A DNA stretch of 64,000 nucleotides from an uncultured Alphaproteobacteria bacterium (GTDB lineage Bacteria; Pseudomonadota; Alphaproteobacteria; CAAHEQ01; UBA3637), in assembly GCA_944392555.1 (NCBI GenBank), contig CALXWZ010000003.1, positions 59,808-123,807 of the forward strand, in the 5' to 3' direction. A model generated the notes under the pieces. The model was not told where the DNA came from, made no database searches, and saw only the letters and a list, made by a program, of their open reading frames with translations. Positions 33,700 to 43,212 of the stretch are shown here, one piece after another. The translations under genes and the position numbers were made by a program. Each line of letters opens with the position of its first letter. Position 1 is the first letter of the stretch.

Positions 33700-34740
33700 T
33701 TATTCTTCCGTATCAGTCGGACAAGAAAAGGCTTGAAAAACCTGCTCGGGATCAACTCGGGTTGTAAACCAGGTAAAGGTAAAATGCAAATGGGGCCCTG
33801 TTGCCCTGCCCGTTGCGCCGACTTTGCCGATAACGGTTTGGGGTGTGACACGTTGCCCTTCCTTCACGGAAATTTCACTCAAATGGGAATAAGCGCTGAA
33901 TAATCCATAATTATGATTAATCAAAACGGTTTTACCGGATAAAAACATATCTTGATGAACCAGAGCAACAGTGCCTGAGGCAATGGCATAAACGGGTGTG
34001 CCTTTCGGGGCAGCATAATCCGTTCCCGAATGACCGGCCGGAACGCGTTGATTAAAAATACGTCGATTGCCGAACGCGCCCGAAATCCGATATGTTTGCC
34101 GTAGCGGATGATGAAAACAGGTTGGAAATGAATCTTTTGTAATTACATTCCGTTGTTTCCACAGCAATGCATTTTCGTTTTGTATCCGTTTTTGGTTTGC
34201 CTCGCTGATTTGAACTTGATGTGGGGGTAAGCCTGAAATGTGTTGCTCTTGCCATTTTCTTTCCTGAATAGGGAATGATTGAGTTATTTGTGTGTCTTTT
34301 GTAATAACATTTAAAGTAAGTGGGGAGCGCGCATCTTGTGGCAATCCAAAATAAAAAGAACCGTCGGGCGCAGTGGGGATTTGCGTTTGCCCTAAATAGA
34401 TTTGTTCATCCGGTTGACTTTTGCCGAAAATAAGAGAACCTTCGGTTATTTGTGATTCTATTGTAAGTCCGTAAGCCGGAAGAATGGGTAGAGTAAGCAG
34501 TAAATAAGCACACATTGCGGAACGAGTTAAAAAATCTTTTCTTTTAGATGTGTGGTTGAAATGGATGAAATCGGAGAATGTTTTTTTCTTTAAACTTATG
34601 ATTGAGGATTGAATGGTGTCGCCAAAAGAGGTTTGATTGATTGAAAAAAACCCTTGATGGGAATAAAAGTATTTACTTTGTGGTTTTTTATTATTTATTG
34701 GTTGATGTTTTGTAATAACAAAGTTTCTATTTTTAATCAT
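33700..34740 (-). CDS. M23 (LytM-type) peptidoglycan endopeptidase
   Basis: The C-terminal domain has the M23 zinc motifs HSGTDYAAPKGTPV, VLINHNYGLFSAYSHLS and GPHLHFTF, so the enzyme probably cleaves peptide cross-bridges in the cell wall. If the start is the ATG at 34740 (CGGAG upstream, 8-base overlap with xseA) it is 346 residues, with a 70-residue basic N-terminus before the hydrophobic segment SAMCAYLLLTLPILPAYG. An ATG at 34515 would begin right at that segment but has no ribosome site. The long pre-signal extension is unusual. Confidence 0.85.
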   Translation of the reverse strand: MIKNRNFVITKHQPINNKKPQSKYFYSHQGFFSINQTSFGDTIQSSIISLKKKTFSDFIHFNHTSKRKDFLTRSAMCAYLLLTLPILPAYGLTIESQITEGSLIFGKSQPDEQIYLGQTQIPTAPDGSFYFGLPQDARSPLTLNVITKDTQITQSFPIQERKWQEQHISGLPPHQVQISEANQKRIQNENALLWKQRNVITKDSFPTCFHHPLRQTYRISGAFGNRRIFNQRVPAGHSGTDYAAPKGTPVYAIASGTVALVHQDMFLSGKTVLINHNYGLFSAYSHLSEISVKEGQRVTPQTVIGKVGATGRATGPHLHFTFTWFTTRVDPEQVFQAFSCPTDTEE

Positions 34741-36235
34741 TCAAAACTCCGAATAATGAGAGTTGCTCCGTTTTTTCCGATGTGTGTTTGGTTCGTGTAT
34801 TCTTCTGTGTTGTAGAGGCGGATGAAGTTGACAACTGCAAGGTTGTTGTTTGTGATGGTGCGCGGGTGCCGGATTGCGGAGAAGTGTTTAGGGTGTCGGC
34901 CGGCGTTGTTGCGGGGATAACGGCGTGTTCCTCTTTCGCTGTTTCCTCTTTTGCTCCGTTAGGTGTTGTAAGTGGGGTTGATTCATTCAACGCATTTTTC
35001 GGTTGGAATGAATTTTGAAGCGGTGTGGCTTTAATTTGTCCGTCGGCAAAGCAAACGGAAATCATTTTTTCGCGCGATGCAACACCGGCTGAGGTCAAAA
35101 TATGCCCATCATTACCCGTTATTAAAGAAAATCCGCGCTCTAAAACGGCGTTATATGAGTAGGATTTGAGCAATTTGAATAATGTATTTGCTTGATTTTC
35201 AATGTTTTTTATGTGGAAAAAGACACTGTTTTTTAATCTTTCCGATCGGTCGTCCAAACGCTCAAAAAATATGTTAATCACATCCGATAGGCGTGGCATA
35301 CCGCGCGAGATGTTTTCTAACCGCAGTTGGTTATCTTTAAAGACACGAAACAGTCCATCGGTTAAGCGGGCTTGTAAGTTTTGGAGTTGAACGGAAATCT
35401 CTGCACGCACAGGCACGGCTTTTTCCGCGGCTCCCGTTGGTGTCGGCGCGCGTAAGTCGGCTGCATAGTCAATGAGGGTTGTATCCGTTTCATGGCCGAC
35501 GGCGGAAATCAACGGAATAGCGGAAGCCGCAGTGGCACGCACAACGTTTTCTTCGTTAAAACAAAATAAATCTTCAAAACTGCCCCCACCGCGCGCTACA
35601 ATTAAAACATCGGGACGCGGAATAAAACCGGTGGGTGTTTGAATCCCCTCGGGCGGAATTTGATTAAAGCCGTTGATGGCAGTGGTAATTTGTTCGGCAG
35701 CGCCCTCCCCTTGCACCAATACGGGCCAGAGTAAAACATGGCGCGGAAAGCGATCATTCAATCGGTGCATAATATCGCGAATTACGGCACCCGAAGGACT
35801 GGTGATAACCCCGATAACGTTCGGCAATATCGGAATGCTTTTTTTGCGCTCCAAAGCAAACAATCCTTCTTTTTTCAATTTTATTCGGCGTTCGTTTAAT
35901 AATTTGAGTAATGCGCCAATGCCGGCCGGTTCGGCTTTTTCAACAATCATTTGATACGATGACCGCCCGGGATAAGTAGAAAGTTTACCCGAGCAAATTA
36001 CTTCTAACCCGTCTTGCAATGCATTCATGGTCGCCGTATCGCGTCCGCGCCAGCAAATGGCGGATAAAACGGAATCGTTATCTTTTAACGAAAAATACGT
36101 GTGGCCGGACGGGGCTTTTTTTACACCGATGATTTCTCCGCGCACCCGAATATGTCCGAACACTTGCTCAACGCAAGATTTTAAAGATAAAGAAATTTCC
36201 GTTACCGATAAAATCGGTTGTTCAATCGTTTCCAT
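34733..36235 (-). CDS. xseA: Exodeoxyribonuclease VII large subunit with clamp-binding-type tail
   Basis: XseA with XseB degrades single-stranded DNA. METIEQPILS at 36235 is taken as the start; a longer frame to 36298 lies inside tadA. The 500 residues show the OB fold (VRGEIIGVKKAPSGHTYFSLKD), then GVITSPSGAVIRDI, ARGGGSFEDLFCFNEE, AVGHETDTTLIDYAADLRAPTPTGAAE and the coiled coil. A Thr/Ser/Ala-rich linker of about 65 residues is followed by QLSLFGVLND. QLSLF fits the beta-clamp binding consensus QL(S/D)LF. The linker is longer than usual. No xseB is seen in the window. Confidence 0.93.
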   Translation of the reverse strand: METIEQPILSVTEISLSLKSCVEQVFGHIRVRGEIIGVKKAPSGHTYFSLKDNDSVLSAICWRGRDTATMNALQDGLEVICSGKLSTYPGRSSYQMIVEKAEPAGIGALLKLLNERRIKLKKEGLFALERKKSIPILPNVIGVITSPSGAVIRDIMHRLNDRFPRHVLLWPVLVQGEGAAEQITTAINGFNQIPPEGIQTPTGFIPRPDVLIVARGGGSFEDLFCFNEENVVRATAASAIPLISAVGHETDTTLIDYAADLRAPTPTGAAEKAVPVRAEISVQLQNLQARLTDGLFRVFKDNQLRLENISRGMPRLSDVINIFFERLDDRSERLKNSVFFHIKNIENQANTLFKLLKSYSYNAVLERGFSLITGNDGHILTSAGVASREKMISVCFADGQIKATPLQNSFQPKNALNESTPLTTPNGAKEETAKEEHAVIPATTPADTLNTSPQSGTRAPSQTTTLQLSTSSASTTQKNTRTKHTSEKTEQLSLFGVLND

Positions 36236-36713
36236 TTTGCTGTTTCCGTTCTTTTTGGTTTCGCCTTTTTTGTTGAAAAAATGAAGTGAGCAGAGCACTG
36301 CACTTTTCGGCTTCTATTCCGCCGAAAATGTGGGGTTTATGATGTGTCTGGGGATGCGTGAAAACGCAAGCGCCCTGCTCTATTGCGCCCGTTTTAACAT
36401 CAGGTGCGCCGTAATATACCGCCGATAAATGCGCCCAAGCAATCGCCCCCGCACACATTACGCATGGCTCTAACGTGACAAACAACGCATACCCGTCCAA
36501 TCGCTTGACGTTTAAAATCCGACACGCCTCTTGAATAGCCAATAATTCGGCATGCGCCGTCGGATCGGCACGCGTTTGCGTTTGATTATGCGCTGCCGTA
36601 ATGATTTGATTCGTAGCCGGGTCAAATACAACGGCGCCAACGGGCACTTCATCTGCCAGATAGGCTTGTTCGGCTTGCCGATACGCAGTTTCAAAAATAC
36701 TCTTTTCAATCAC
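36222..36713 (-). CDS. tadA: tRNA adenosine(34) deaminase
   Basis: TadA converts A34 to inosine in tRNA-Arg. The 163-residue product has the cytidine-deaminase-fold zinc motifs HAELLAIQEA and PCVMCAGA, plus the TAHNQTQTRADPTAH segment typical of TadA. Its end overlaps the xseA start by 14 bases, indicating a shared transcript tadA-xseA-M23 peptidase. Confidence 0.93.
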   Translation of the reverse strand: MIEKSIFETAYRQAEQAYLADEVPVGAVVFDPATNQIITAAHNQTQTRADPTAHAELLAIQEACRILNVKRLDGYALFVTLEPCVMCAGAIAWAHLSAVYYGAPDVKTGAIEQGACVFTHPQTHHKPHIFGGIEAEKCSALLTSFFQQKRRNQKERKQQNGND

Positions 36714-36786
36714 GATGCTTTTTTACTTCCTTTTTTCGGTGTTTTTGTATATTATACGATTTAGTTATAAAAAGGAAGAGGTTGCG

Positions 36787-37497
36787 ATGGAAAAAAAAGA
36801 AAGAATTGCAAAAGTGATGGCGGAAGCGGGCTTATGTTCGCGCCGAGAAGCAGAGCGCTGGATAGAAGCAAAACGCGTGCAGGTTAACGGCACCGTATTA
36901 ACGACACCGGCTTGTCTGGTTGATGAAAATGATGTGATTTTGGTTGACGGAAAGCCAATCGGCGATAAACAAGAATGTCGGCTCTGGTGCTACTATAAAC
37001 CGACCGGACTTGTGACGACTCATAAAGACCCGCAAGGGCGTCCGACAGTGTTTGCCTCCCTGCCCGCGTATATGCCTCGCGTGGTTTCCGTGGGACGGCT
37101 GGACTTAAACTCGGAAGGACTCTTATTATTAACAACAAGCGGTGCTTTGGCGCGTGAGTTAGAGCATCCCTCCAAAGGGTGGAAACGCAAATATCGTGTG
37201 CGTGTGCATGGGATGTTAACGCCTGATATGCAGGCAAAATTGAAAAAAGGAATCACCGTTAAAGGCATTCGGTATGCGCCGTGCGAGGCAATAACGGAAC
37301 GTGTGCAAGGCACAAACAGCTGGCTTTTAATCACACTGACGGAAGGGAAAAATCGCGAAATTCGGAAAATGATGGAATTTTTCGGCCTGCAAGTGACACG
37401 ATTGATTCGTGTTTCATACGGTCCGTTTCAGTTGGGCAATATGGAAAAAGGCGATTTGCGTGAAGTAACAAAAAAAATGATGAAAGAGTTATTATGA
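36787..37497 (+). CDS. RluB/RsuA-family pseudouridine synthase
   Basis: The ATG at 36787 follows GGAAGAGG. The 236 residues have an N-terminal S4 RNA-binding domain (RIAKVMAEAGLCSRREAERWI) and the catalytic VGRLDLNSEGLLLLTTSG with the active aspartate, then KTYRV-type and NREIRKMME motifs. Sequence and length suit RluB (U2605 of 23S rRNA) better than RsuA, but the target is not certain. It overlaps rsmD by 4 bases and is divergent from tadA. Confidence 0.9.
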   Translation: MEKKERIAKVMAEAGLCSRREAERWIEAKRVQVNGTVLTTPACLVDENDVILVDGKPIGDKQECRLWCYYKPTGLVTTHKDPQGRPTVFASLPAYMPRVVSVGRLDLNSEGLLLLTTSGALARELEHPSKGWKRKYRVRVHGMLTPDMQAKLKKGITVKGIRYAPCEAITERVQGTNSWLLITLTEGKNREIRKMMEFFGLQVTRLIRVSYGPFQLGNMEKGDLREVTKKMMKELL

Positions 37498-38066
37498 GAA
37501 TCATCGGCGGTAAATTTCGGGGTAAACTATTATCGGCGGCAGATGAAACCGTTACGCGCCCAACGGCCGATCGCGCCAAAGAAGGCATATTTAATATTTT
37601 GGAAAGTTGGTTGATGAAGGCACAATATCGGTGGGCAGATTGCGTGTTTGTTGATGTGTTTGCCGGGTCGGGCGCGATGGGAATAGAAGCTTTATCCCGC
37701 GGGGCAAAGCGGGCTGTTTTTTTTGAAAACAATCCGATGGCGCGCAAGTTTTTAACCCGTAATTTAAACGGATTAAAAGATGTGATTTTCCAAATTGAAA
37801 AAGAAGCGTTGCGTCCGCCCGAAACAAAAGAACCGGCGCGGATTTTATTCTTGGATCCGCCGTATCATCAAGGATTGTGCGAAAAGGTGTTACCGCTTTT
37901 TTATCAAGCGGGTTGGATAGATAACGAAACGCTTGTTATTGCGGAAATTGATAACAATGAAAATTTAGCCGTACCCGATTTTTTAACGTGTTTCAGACAA
38001 GTGAATTACGGACGCAATCACTTTGTTTTTATGTATCTTCAACCAAGCGAAAATGATGAGATTTAA
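37494..38066 (+). CDS. rsmD: 16S rRNA m2G966 methyltransferase
   Basis: RsmD methylates N2 of G966 using SAM. The 190-residue product has MRIIGGKFRGKLL, RPTADRAKEGIFNIL, the SAM-binding VDVFAGSGAMGIEALSRGA and the catalytic FLDPPYHQGL. The start overlaps the stop of the pseudouridine synthase gene (ATGA), so two rRNA-modifying enzymes are made together. Confidence 0.93.
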   Translation: MRIIGGKFRGKLLSAADETVTRPTADRAKEGIFNILESWLMKAQYRWADCVFVDVFAGSGAMGIEALSRGAKRAVFFENNPMARKFLTRNLNGLKDVIFQIEKEALRPPETKEPARILFLDPPYHQGLCEKVLPLFYQAGWIDNETLVIAEIDNNENLAVPDFLTCFRQVNYGRNHFVFMYLQPSENDEI

Positions 38067-38114
38067 AATCAATATGTATCCACTCATTAAATCGCACACC
38101 CGAACAACATAACA

Positions 38115-39725
38115 ATGAAACAATATCACTCTATTGAACAACAAAAGAAATATCAATATAAATACAAAAGAAGGGTTTTTAAAAATCCGCAGACATTATC
38201 GGATTGGCAGAAGATTCTGCGCTCGTTTGCCTTGGCTGTGTTCGTGCTGACCATGGGGTCTTTTGTGATGGATGTATTACTCTATGCGCGCAACGGGGCT
38301 TTTTTTCATTCGTTCGGGTATAGTATTATTTTGTTGCTTTACGCGTTCGGATGGTGTTTGGCTTTATGGTGTGGACGAGCTGTTGTTTTTTTCTTTTTAA
38401 TCTTTAATTTCATCGTGTTTTGCGTGTTTAAAGAGTATTATAAAGTGAATGTGAGCCCGCTGGATTTTTATGCCGTTCGCTCGGCTTATCAGGAGGGTTT
38501 GCGCGCCGGACTCGCAAATTGGGAATCTCTCTTAGATGCCTCCTTTTGGATTATGGCAGGCGTGACAGTGTTTGAATTGATTTTTATTGTTCAACGCTCC
38601 TTTTTGAGTATCGGACGGTTTTTGTTGGCTTGTATCGGGGCAGGGAGTGTTATCGGTATTCTATGGTTATGCGGTGTGTTTCAGTGGCTGGCTCTTTCGT
38701 TATTTTTGTTCCCGAATTTATACACGTCTTACGAGCAAGGATTATTATATAAAATCACGTATCCGATTGAAAGTTTTACGAAAAATCCATTGGAGCGTTT
38801 AAATCAAATTATTTTGCCGGGTAATCAAAAACAGGTTGAAGCGTATTTAGGGGATCATATCGCGCTTTCGCGCTTTCCGAAACATATTTATTTAATTCAG
38901 GCGGAAAGCCTCACCACCAAAGCACTCACAAAGGATGTAATGCCTTTTTTAAGCCATCAAGCCGAGCAGGGGGGAATAATCTCGTTTACCGATGTAAATC
39001 ATTATCATTGTTTAGGGTCGGCTAACACCGATTTTATGATGATGACGGGGCTGGATTTGGATTGCACACAAAATCATCTGATTGTGTATTTTAAGTATCC
39101 GCCACAAATTTATCAACATATTCAAACTCTGCCGAAAAGATTACAAGAAGCCGGATACAACACATTTTTCTTGCACGGTTTTGAAGCCTTGTTTTTTAAT
39201 CGGGTGAAACATTACCCGTTTATGGGATTTAATCACGTGTTGTTTATGGAAAATTTTTCACCGCGTTTGGCGCGTGGCGAATGGGGTGTTTCGGATAAAG
39301 ATGTTCTGCTCACCGCCGTTGCACAAACTAAAAAACAAGAAAAAACATTTTCTTTTATTATTACGGCCAGTATGCACCCACCGTATGAAAGTCATGATGA
39401 GTCCCGCAAGCCGTATCCGGACCCGCAAACGGAAACGCAAGAGTATTTAAATTCGGCATCCGAATTGGATACGGCCTTGCAATTATTTCATGCTTATTTG
39501 CCGGAGGATAGCCTTGTTTTACTCTATGGGGACCATAGTGCCCCCGAAGTCGGCGGATTAGATACCCCGTTTTTAGTCTGGTATAAAGGAACAAATCCGC
39601 CTGAACGGTTCCCGATGAAAAAAGAGGGATTTTCGGAGACGGTTTATTATATCAATTCACTCTTGACACCGCCCGCAAAATCCGCCATCGTATCAGAAGA
39701 AAATCTACCAAAAGGGGGAGAATAA
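38115..39725 (+). CDS. LtaS/OpgB-like membrane phosphotransferase (sulfatase fold)
   Basis: The 536 residues have about five N-terminal membrane segments (to about residue 200) and a periplasmic sulfatase-fold domain, as in lipoteichoic acid synthase and phosphoglycerol transferase I (OpgB). Metal-site motifs include LIQAESL, LHGFEALFFNR and LYGDHSAPE. The catalytic-loop position usually GGTANTEF(E) reads LGSANTDFM, so serine may replace the usual threonine nucleophile. In a Gram-negative cell the likely job is to add phosphoglycerol or phosphoethanolamine to periplasmic glucans or envelope glycans. Weak ribosome site. Confidence 0.8.
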   Translation: MKQYHSIEQQKKYQYKYKRRVFKNPQTLSDWQKILRSFALAVFVLTMGSFVMDVLLYARNGAFFHSFGYSIILLLYAFGWCLALWCGRAVVFFFLIFNFIVFCVFKEYYKVNVSPLDFYAVRSAYQEGLRAGLANWESLLDASFWIMAGVTVFELIFIVQRSFLSIGRFLLACIGAGSVIGILWLCGVFQWLALSLFLFPNLYTSYEQGLLYKITYPIESFTKNPLERLNQIILPGNQKQVEAYLGDHIALSRFPKHIYLIQAESLTTKALTKDVMPFLSHQAEQGGIISFTDVNHYHCLGSANTDFMMMTGLDLDCTQNHLIVYFKYPPQIYQHIQTLPKRLQEAGYNTFFLHGFEALFFNRVKHYPFMGFNHVLFMENFSPRLARGEWGVSDKDVLLTAVAQTKKQEKTFSFIITASMHPPYESHDESRKPYPDPQTETQEYLNSASELDTALQLFHAYLPEDSLVLLYGDHSAPEVGGLDTPFLVWYKGTNPPERFPMKKEGFSETVYYINSLLTPPAKSAIVSEENLPKGGE

Positions 39726-39856
39726 AGCAATACGCGGATATCGGCAGAAAGCCGTATATGAACCCAAAAGGCAGAAAATGTATCGCTATTTGCATAAATA
39801 GGTGGTGTTTTAACAGAGAATGATTTGATTGATAAACTCAAAAAAGGGGAAAGAAA

Positions 39857-41842
39857 ATGAATGATAACAGTCAATTAACAAAAATGGCAAATGCCGTCAG
39901 AATGCTTTCGGCAGAAATGATTGAAAAAGCAAAGTCGGGGCATCCCGGTATGCCACTCGGTATGGCGGATATAGCAACTGTTTTGTGGACGCGCTTTTTG
40001 CGCTTTGATGCCCAAAATCCTAACTGGCCCGATCGGGATAGATTTATCTTGTCAAACGGACATGGGTCAGCGTTGCTGTATAGTTTGATGTATTTGGCAG
40101 GTTTTCGGGATATGTCATTAGAGGAACTAAAAAATTTCCGTCAATGGGGCTCCAAAACGGCGGGACACCCCGAAAAAACATTAGCTGACGGGATTGATTT
40201 TTCAACGGGTCCGCTCGGGCAGGGATTAGCCGGCGGTGTGGGTATGGCGTTGGCAGAGCGGATTTTAAATGCCTCCTTTACCGATGAATTGGTCAACCAT
40301 AAAACGTATGTGTTTGTGGGAGACGGGTGTTTGATGGAAGGTATTTCCGAAGAAGCGATTGAACTTGCGGGACATCTTCGTTTAAATCATTTAATCGTGT
40401 TGTGGGACGATAATCATATTACGATAGACGGCACAACATCTATTACTTCCTCAACAGATATGAAGAAACGATTTGAAGCAAGTCAATGGCTTGTATTATC
40501 GTGTGACGGACACGATTTTGACTCTATTACGACAGCCTTGACACAGGCGCAAACGGCCGAAAAACCCGTGTTGATTGCATGCCATACAACCATCGGTTAT
40601 GGAGCACCCACCAAAGCGGGGACGCCGAAAAGTCACGGCTCACCGCTGGGTGCCGATGAACTGGCTGGATTACGCCGTGCCCTGAATTGGACGAATCCAC
40701 CATTTAAGGTAGACGAATCCACCTTATCGGCTTGGCGAGCGGTTGGGATAAAAGGGGCTGATGCGTGCAAAAATTGGGAAGAACGTTTAAATCGTTCATC
40801 GCAAAAAGAGGCGTTTTTAGCTCGATTAAATCAAGAACTTCCGACCGATTTTAAAGAAAAACTTAAAGCGTATAAAGAAAAACTTGTTGCCGAAAAACAA
40901 ACGATTGCTACGCGCAAATCATCGGAAAACACCTTAAATTTTTTAACGGCTGAATTACCGTTTTTAATCGGCGGTGCCGCTGATTTGGCAGGCGCCAGTT
41001 ATACGAAAACGGCAACGGCAAAGCCTGTGTCTGCAACGGATTATCATGGGGATTATATTCACTACGGTATTCGGGAACATGCCATGGGCGGAATCATGAA
41101 TGGTTTGTCGGCACACGGCGGATTTTTACCGTTTGCCGGCACATTTTTATCTTTTGTGGATTATATGAAACCGGCCGTGCGGTTGGCTTGCTTGATGGAG
41201 TTGCCGATTTGGTATGTGTTGACGCATGATTCCATCGGTGTGGGAGAAGACGGGCCGACACATCAGCCGATAGAGCAACTCGTTTCTTTACGGGCAACGC
41301 CGAATTTATTGGTTTTTCGGCCGTGTGACAGTGTGGAGATGATTGAAAGTTATGAATGTGCCTTGCAAAATCAAACAGGTCCCTCCGCATTGATTTGTTC
41401 GCGTCAGGCATTACCGTTGTTGCGCTCCGATATTACGGAAAACAAAACAATACACGGCGGATATGTGTTGCGTGAAGCGGTGGATAAAAAACGTGATATC
41501 ACACTAATTGCAACCGGTTCGGAAGTGGCGTTGGCGGTAGCGGTAGCGGAGAAATTAGCAGAAAATCAAATCCAAGCCACGGTTGTATCTATGCCGTGTC
41601 GGGAATTATTTGAACGGCAACCGTTAGCGTATCAGGAAGCTACACTCGGTTCGGCACCGCGGTTGATTATGGAAGCGGGTTCCACGATGGGTTGGGATAG
41701 ATTCGTTGGAGAATCGGGCGCTATTTTGGGCATTGATCATTTTGGCGCGTCAGCCCCCGGTGATACGTTATTCCAACAGTATGGATTTACCGTTGAAAAT
41801 GTAGAACGAATCGTATATGAATTATTAGAAGCGAATGCATAA
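39857..41842 (+). CDS. tkt: Transketolase
   Basis: Transketolase moves two-carbon units between sugar phosphates with thiamine diphosphate. The 661 residues contain ANAVRMLSAEMIEKAKSGHP, the ThDP/metal site GDGCLMEGISEEA, the GPLGQGLAGGVGMA loop, the pyrimidine-domain HYGIREHAMGGIMNG, and HDSIGVGEDGPTHQPIEQL. AAAGGGGAAAG precedes the ATG. It is full length, with no gap or fld/cbb neighbours. Confidence 0.97.
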   Translation: MNDNSQLTKMANAVRMLSAEMIEKAKSGHPGMPLGMADIATVLWTRFLRFDAQNPNWPDRDRFILSNGHGSALLYSLMYLAGFRDMSLEELKNFRQWGSKTAGHPEKTLADGIDFSTGPLGQGLAGGVGMALAERILNASFTDELVNHKTYVFVGDGCLMEGISEEAIELAGHLRLNHLIVLWDDNHITIDGTTSITSSTDMKKRFEASQWLVLSCDGHDFDSITTALTQAQTAEKPVLIACHTTIGYGAPTKAGTPKSHGSPLGADELAGLRRALNWTNPPFKVDESTLSAWRAVGIKGADACKNWEERLNRSSQKEAFLARLNQELPTDFKEKLKAYKEKLVAEKQTIATRKSSENTLNFLTAELPFLIGGAADLAGASYTKTATAKPVSATDYHGDYIHYGIREHAMGGIMNGLSAHGGFLPFAGTFLSFVDYMKPAVRLACLMELPIWYVLTHDSIGVGEDGPTHQPIEQLVSLRATPNLLVFRPCDSVEMIESYECALQNQTGPSALICSRQALPLLRSDITENKTIHGGYVLREAVDKKRDITLIATGSEVALAVAVAEKLAENQIQATVVSMPCRELFERQPLAYQEATLGSAPRLIMEAGSTMGWDRFVGESGAILGIDHFGASAPGDTLFQQYGFTVENVERIVYELLEANA

Positions 41843-41863
41843 ATAAAACCATTCGGTAAAAGG

Positions 41864-41897
41864 AAAACGGGTGAAATAACTTGTCATCCGTTTTTTT
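41864..41897 (+). terminator. Terminator of tkt
   Basis: AAACGGgTGA pairs with TCAtCCGTTT around a 9-base loop, then a T tract (41891-41897). Confidence 0.8.
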
Positions 41898-41922
41898 ATA
41901 TTTTTAATACATCAAGTGCAAC

Positions 41923-42966
41923 TTATTCTTCTTCTTTTTCTTGAATGAAGCGACTTAAATGATATGCTTTATGCAACCAAAACGGTTCAGCTTGTTGTTG
42001 CTCAATAAAGTGGAGCAGTTGATTTAAATTATCCAGATATTTTTTATTATGTGGCCATTTAAAAAACACGCCGTTAAAATGAAAAGCAAACAAATCTCGT
42101 GCTTTTTCTTCCGCAATACCGATTTCTTTTAATTTTAAATAAATCATCATCGGTAATCGGACGGTTGAATCGTAGTATTTATCACGATTGTTGACAATTG
42201 ATGCTTGATGATTGCGTTTATAGTATATTTTTTGCGGTAGAGCCAAGCCGTGGGCGCCACTGAGCAGAACAGACATACAAAAACATTCATCTTCAAAATA
42301 AAGCCCGTCGGGGAAAGTAATTTTTTTATCCTTCAAAAAAGAACGTCGATAAACTTGTTTGCCGGATGTGACGGGAAAATTGAATAAGACTTCACTCGCT
42401 AATTCGGAACCGATATACGGGTAAATTGTATGAGGTATAATCTCTTTGGGTAACTCATTATAATATGTAGCGGATATTTTTTCACCATTTTGGTTAACGG
42501 GTTGAATGTAAAAAGAGACAATATCTGGTTTAGTACCGGAGATTTTTTTTGATTTTTGAATAGATTGATATATTTTTTTTAAAGCATCTTCATCAATCCA
42601 ATCATCTGCGTCAATAAACCAAATATACTTCCCTTTCGCTCGTTTCATCGCATTATTGCGCGCGGTGGAAAGACCTTGATTTTCTTGATTGATAACTTTG
42701 ATACGGTTGTCTTTCTCGGCAAAATACATAATGGTTTCCAAGGAAGAATCCGTGGAACCGTCATTGACGATAATGAATTCAAAATCGGGAAATGAAGAAC
42801 TTAATACGGATTGAATGGTTTGAGAAATATATTTTTCATAATTATAGTTGGATAAAATAATTGTAAAAAACGGCTTTTTAAATAAATAAGTTAAACCGCT
42901 ATATGTGATACCGAAAGATAAAACAAATATCAAAATAAATCGTAATGAACTTAAAAACCGTTTCAT
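41923..42966 (-). CDS. Family-2 glycosyltransferase with an N-terminal membrane anchor or signal
   Basis: The GT-A domain (about residues 33-240) shows FTIILSNYNYEKYI, FEFIIVNDGSTDSS, NQGLSTARNNAM and WFIDADDWID, with the D-x-D-type metal site, as in capsule and LPS inverting glycosyltransferases (GT2). It is preceded by a basic start (MKRFLSSLR) and a hydrophobic segment (about 10-28), which would place the catalytic domain outside the cytoplasm if read by the positive-inside rule. That is odd for an enzyme using nucleotide sugars. A cytoplasm-facing anchor is the alternative. It diverges from the ABC exporter operon. Confidence 0.8.
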   Translation of the reverse strand: MKRFLSSLRFILIFVLSFGITYSGLTYLFKKPFFTIILSNYNYEKYISQTIQSVLSSSFPDFEFIIVNDGSTDSSLETIMYFAEKDNRIKVINQENQGLSTARNNAMKRAKGKYIWFIDADDWIDEDALKKIYQSIQKSKKISGTKPDIVSFYIQPVNQNGEKISATYYNELPKEIIPHTIYPYIGSELASEVLFNFPVTSGKQVYRRSFLKDKKITFPDGLYFEDECFCMSVLLSGAHGLALPQKIYYKRNHQASIVNNRDKYYDSTVRLPMMIYLKLKEIGIAEEKARDLFAFHFNGVFFKWPHNKKYLDNLNQLLHFIEQQQAEPFWLHKAYHLSRFIQEKEEE

Positions 42967-43212
42967 ATCAGATAATCCTTTTGTGAAGATACGCTATTAT
43001 AGCAACAAATAAAATAACGGGTCAAAACATTTTTAGAGCGTTCACATAAAAAATTTTTGATATAAATCGCTAAAAGCAACAGAAGCAGAATATATTATCT
43101 AACAGTTTTTTTATGCGTTTGATAAATTTGTATGGAATAATAAATAATTCTTTTTTTTACTGAAAAAATACGTTATATTGACAGCTATCAAGTTTTATTC
43201 GGGAGTATATCA

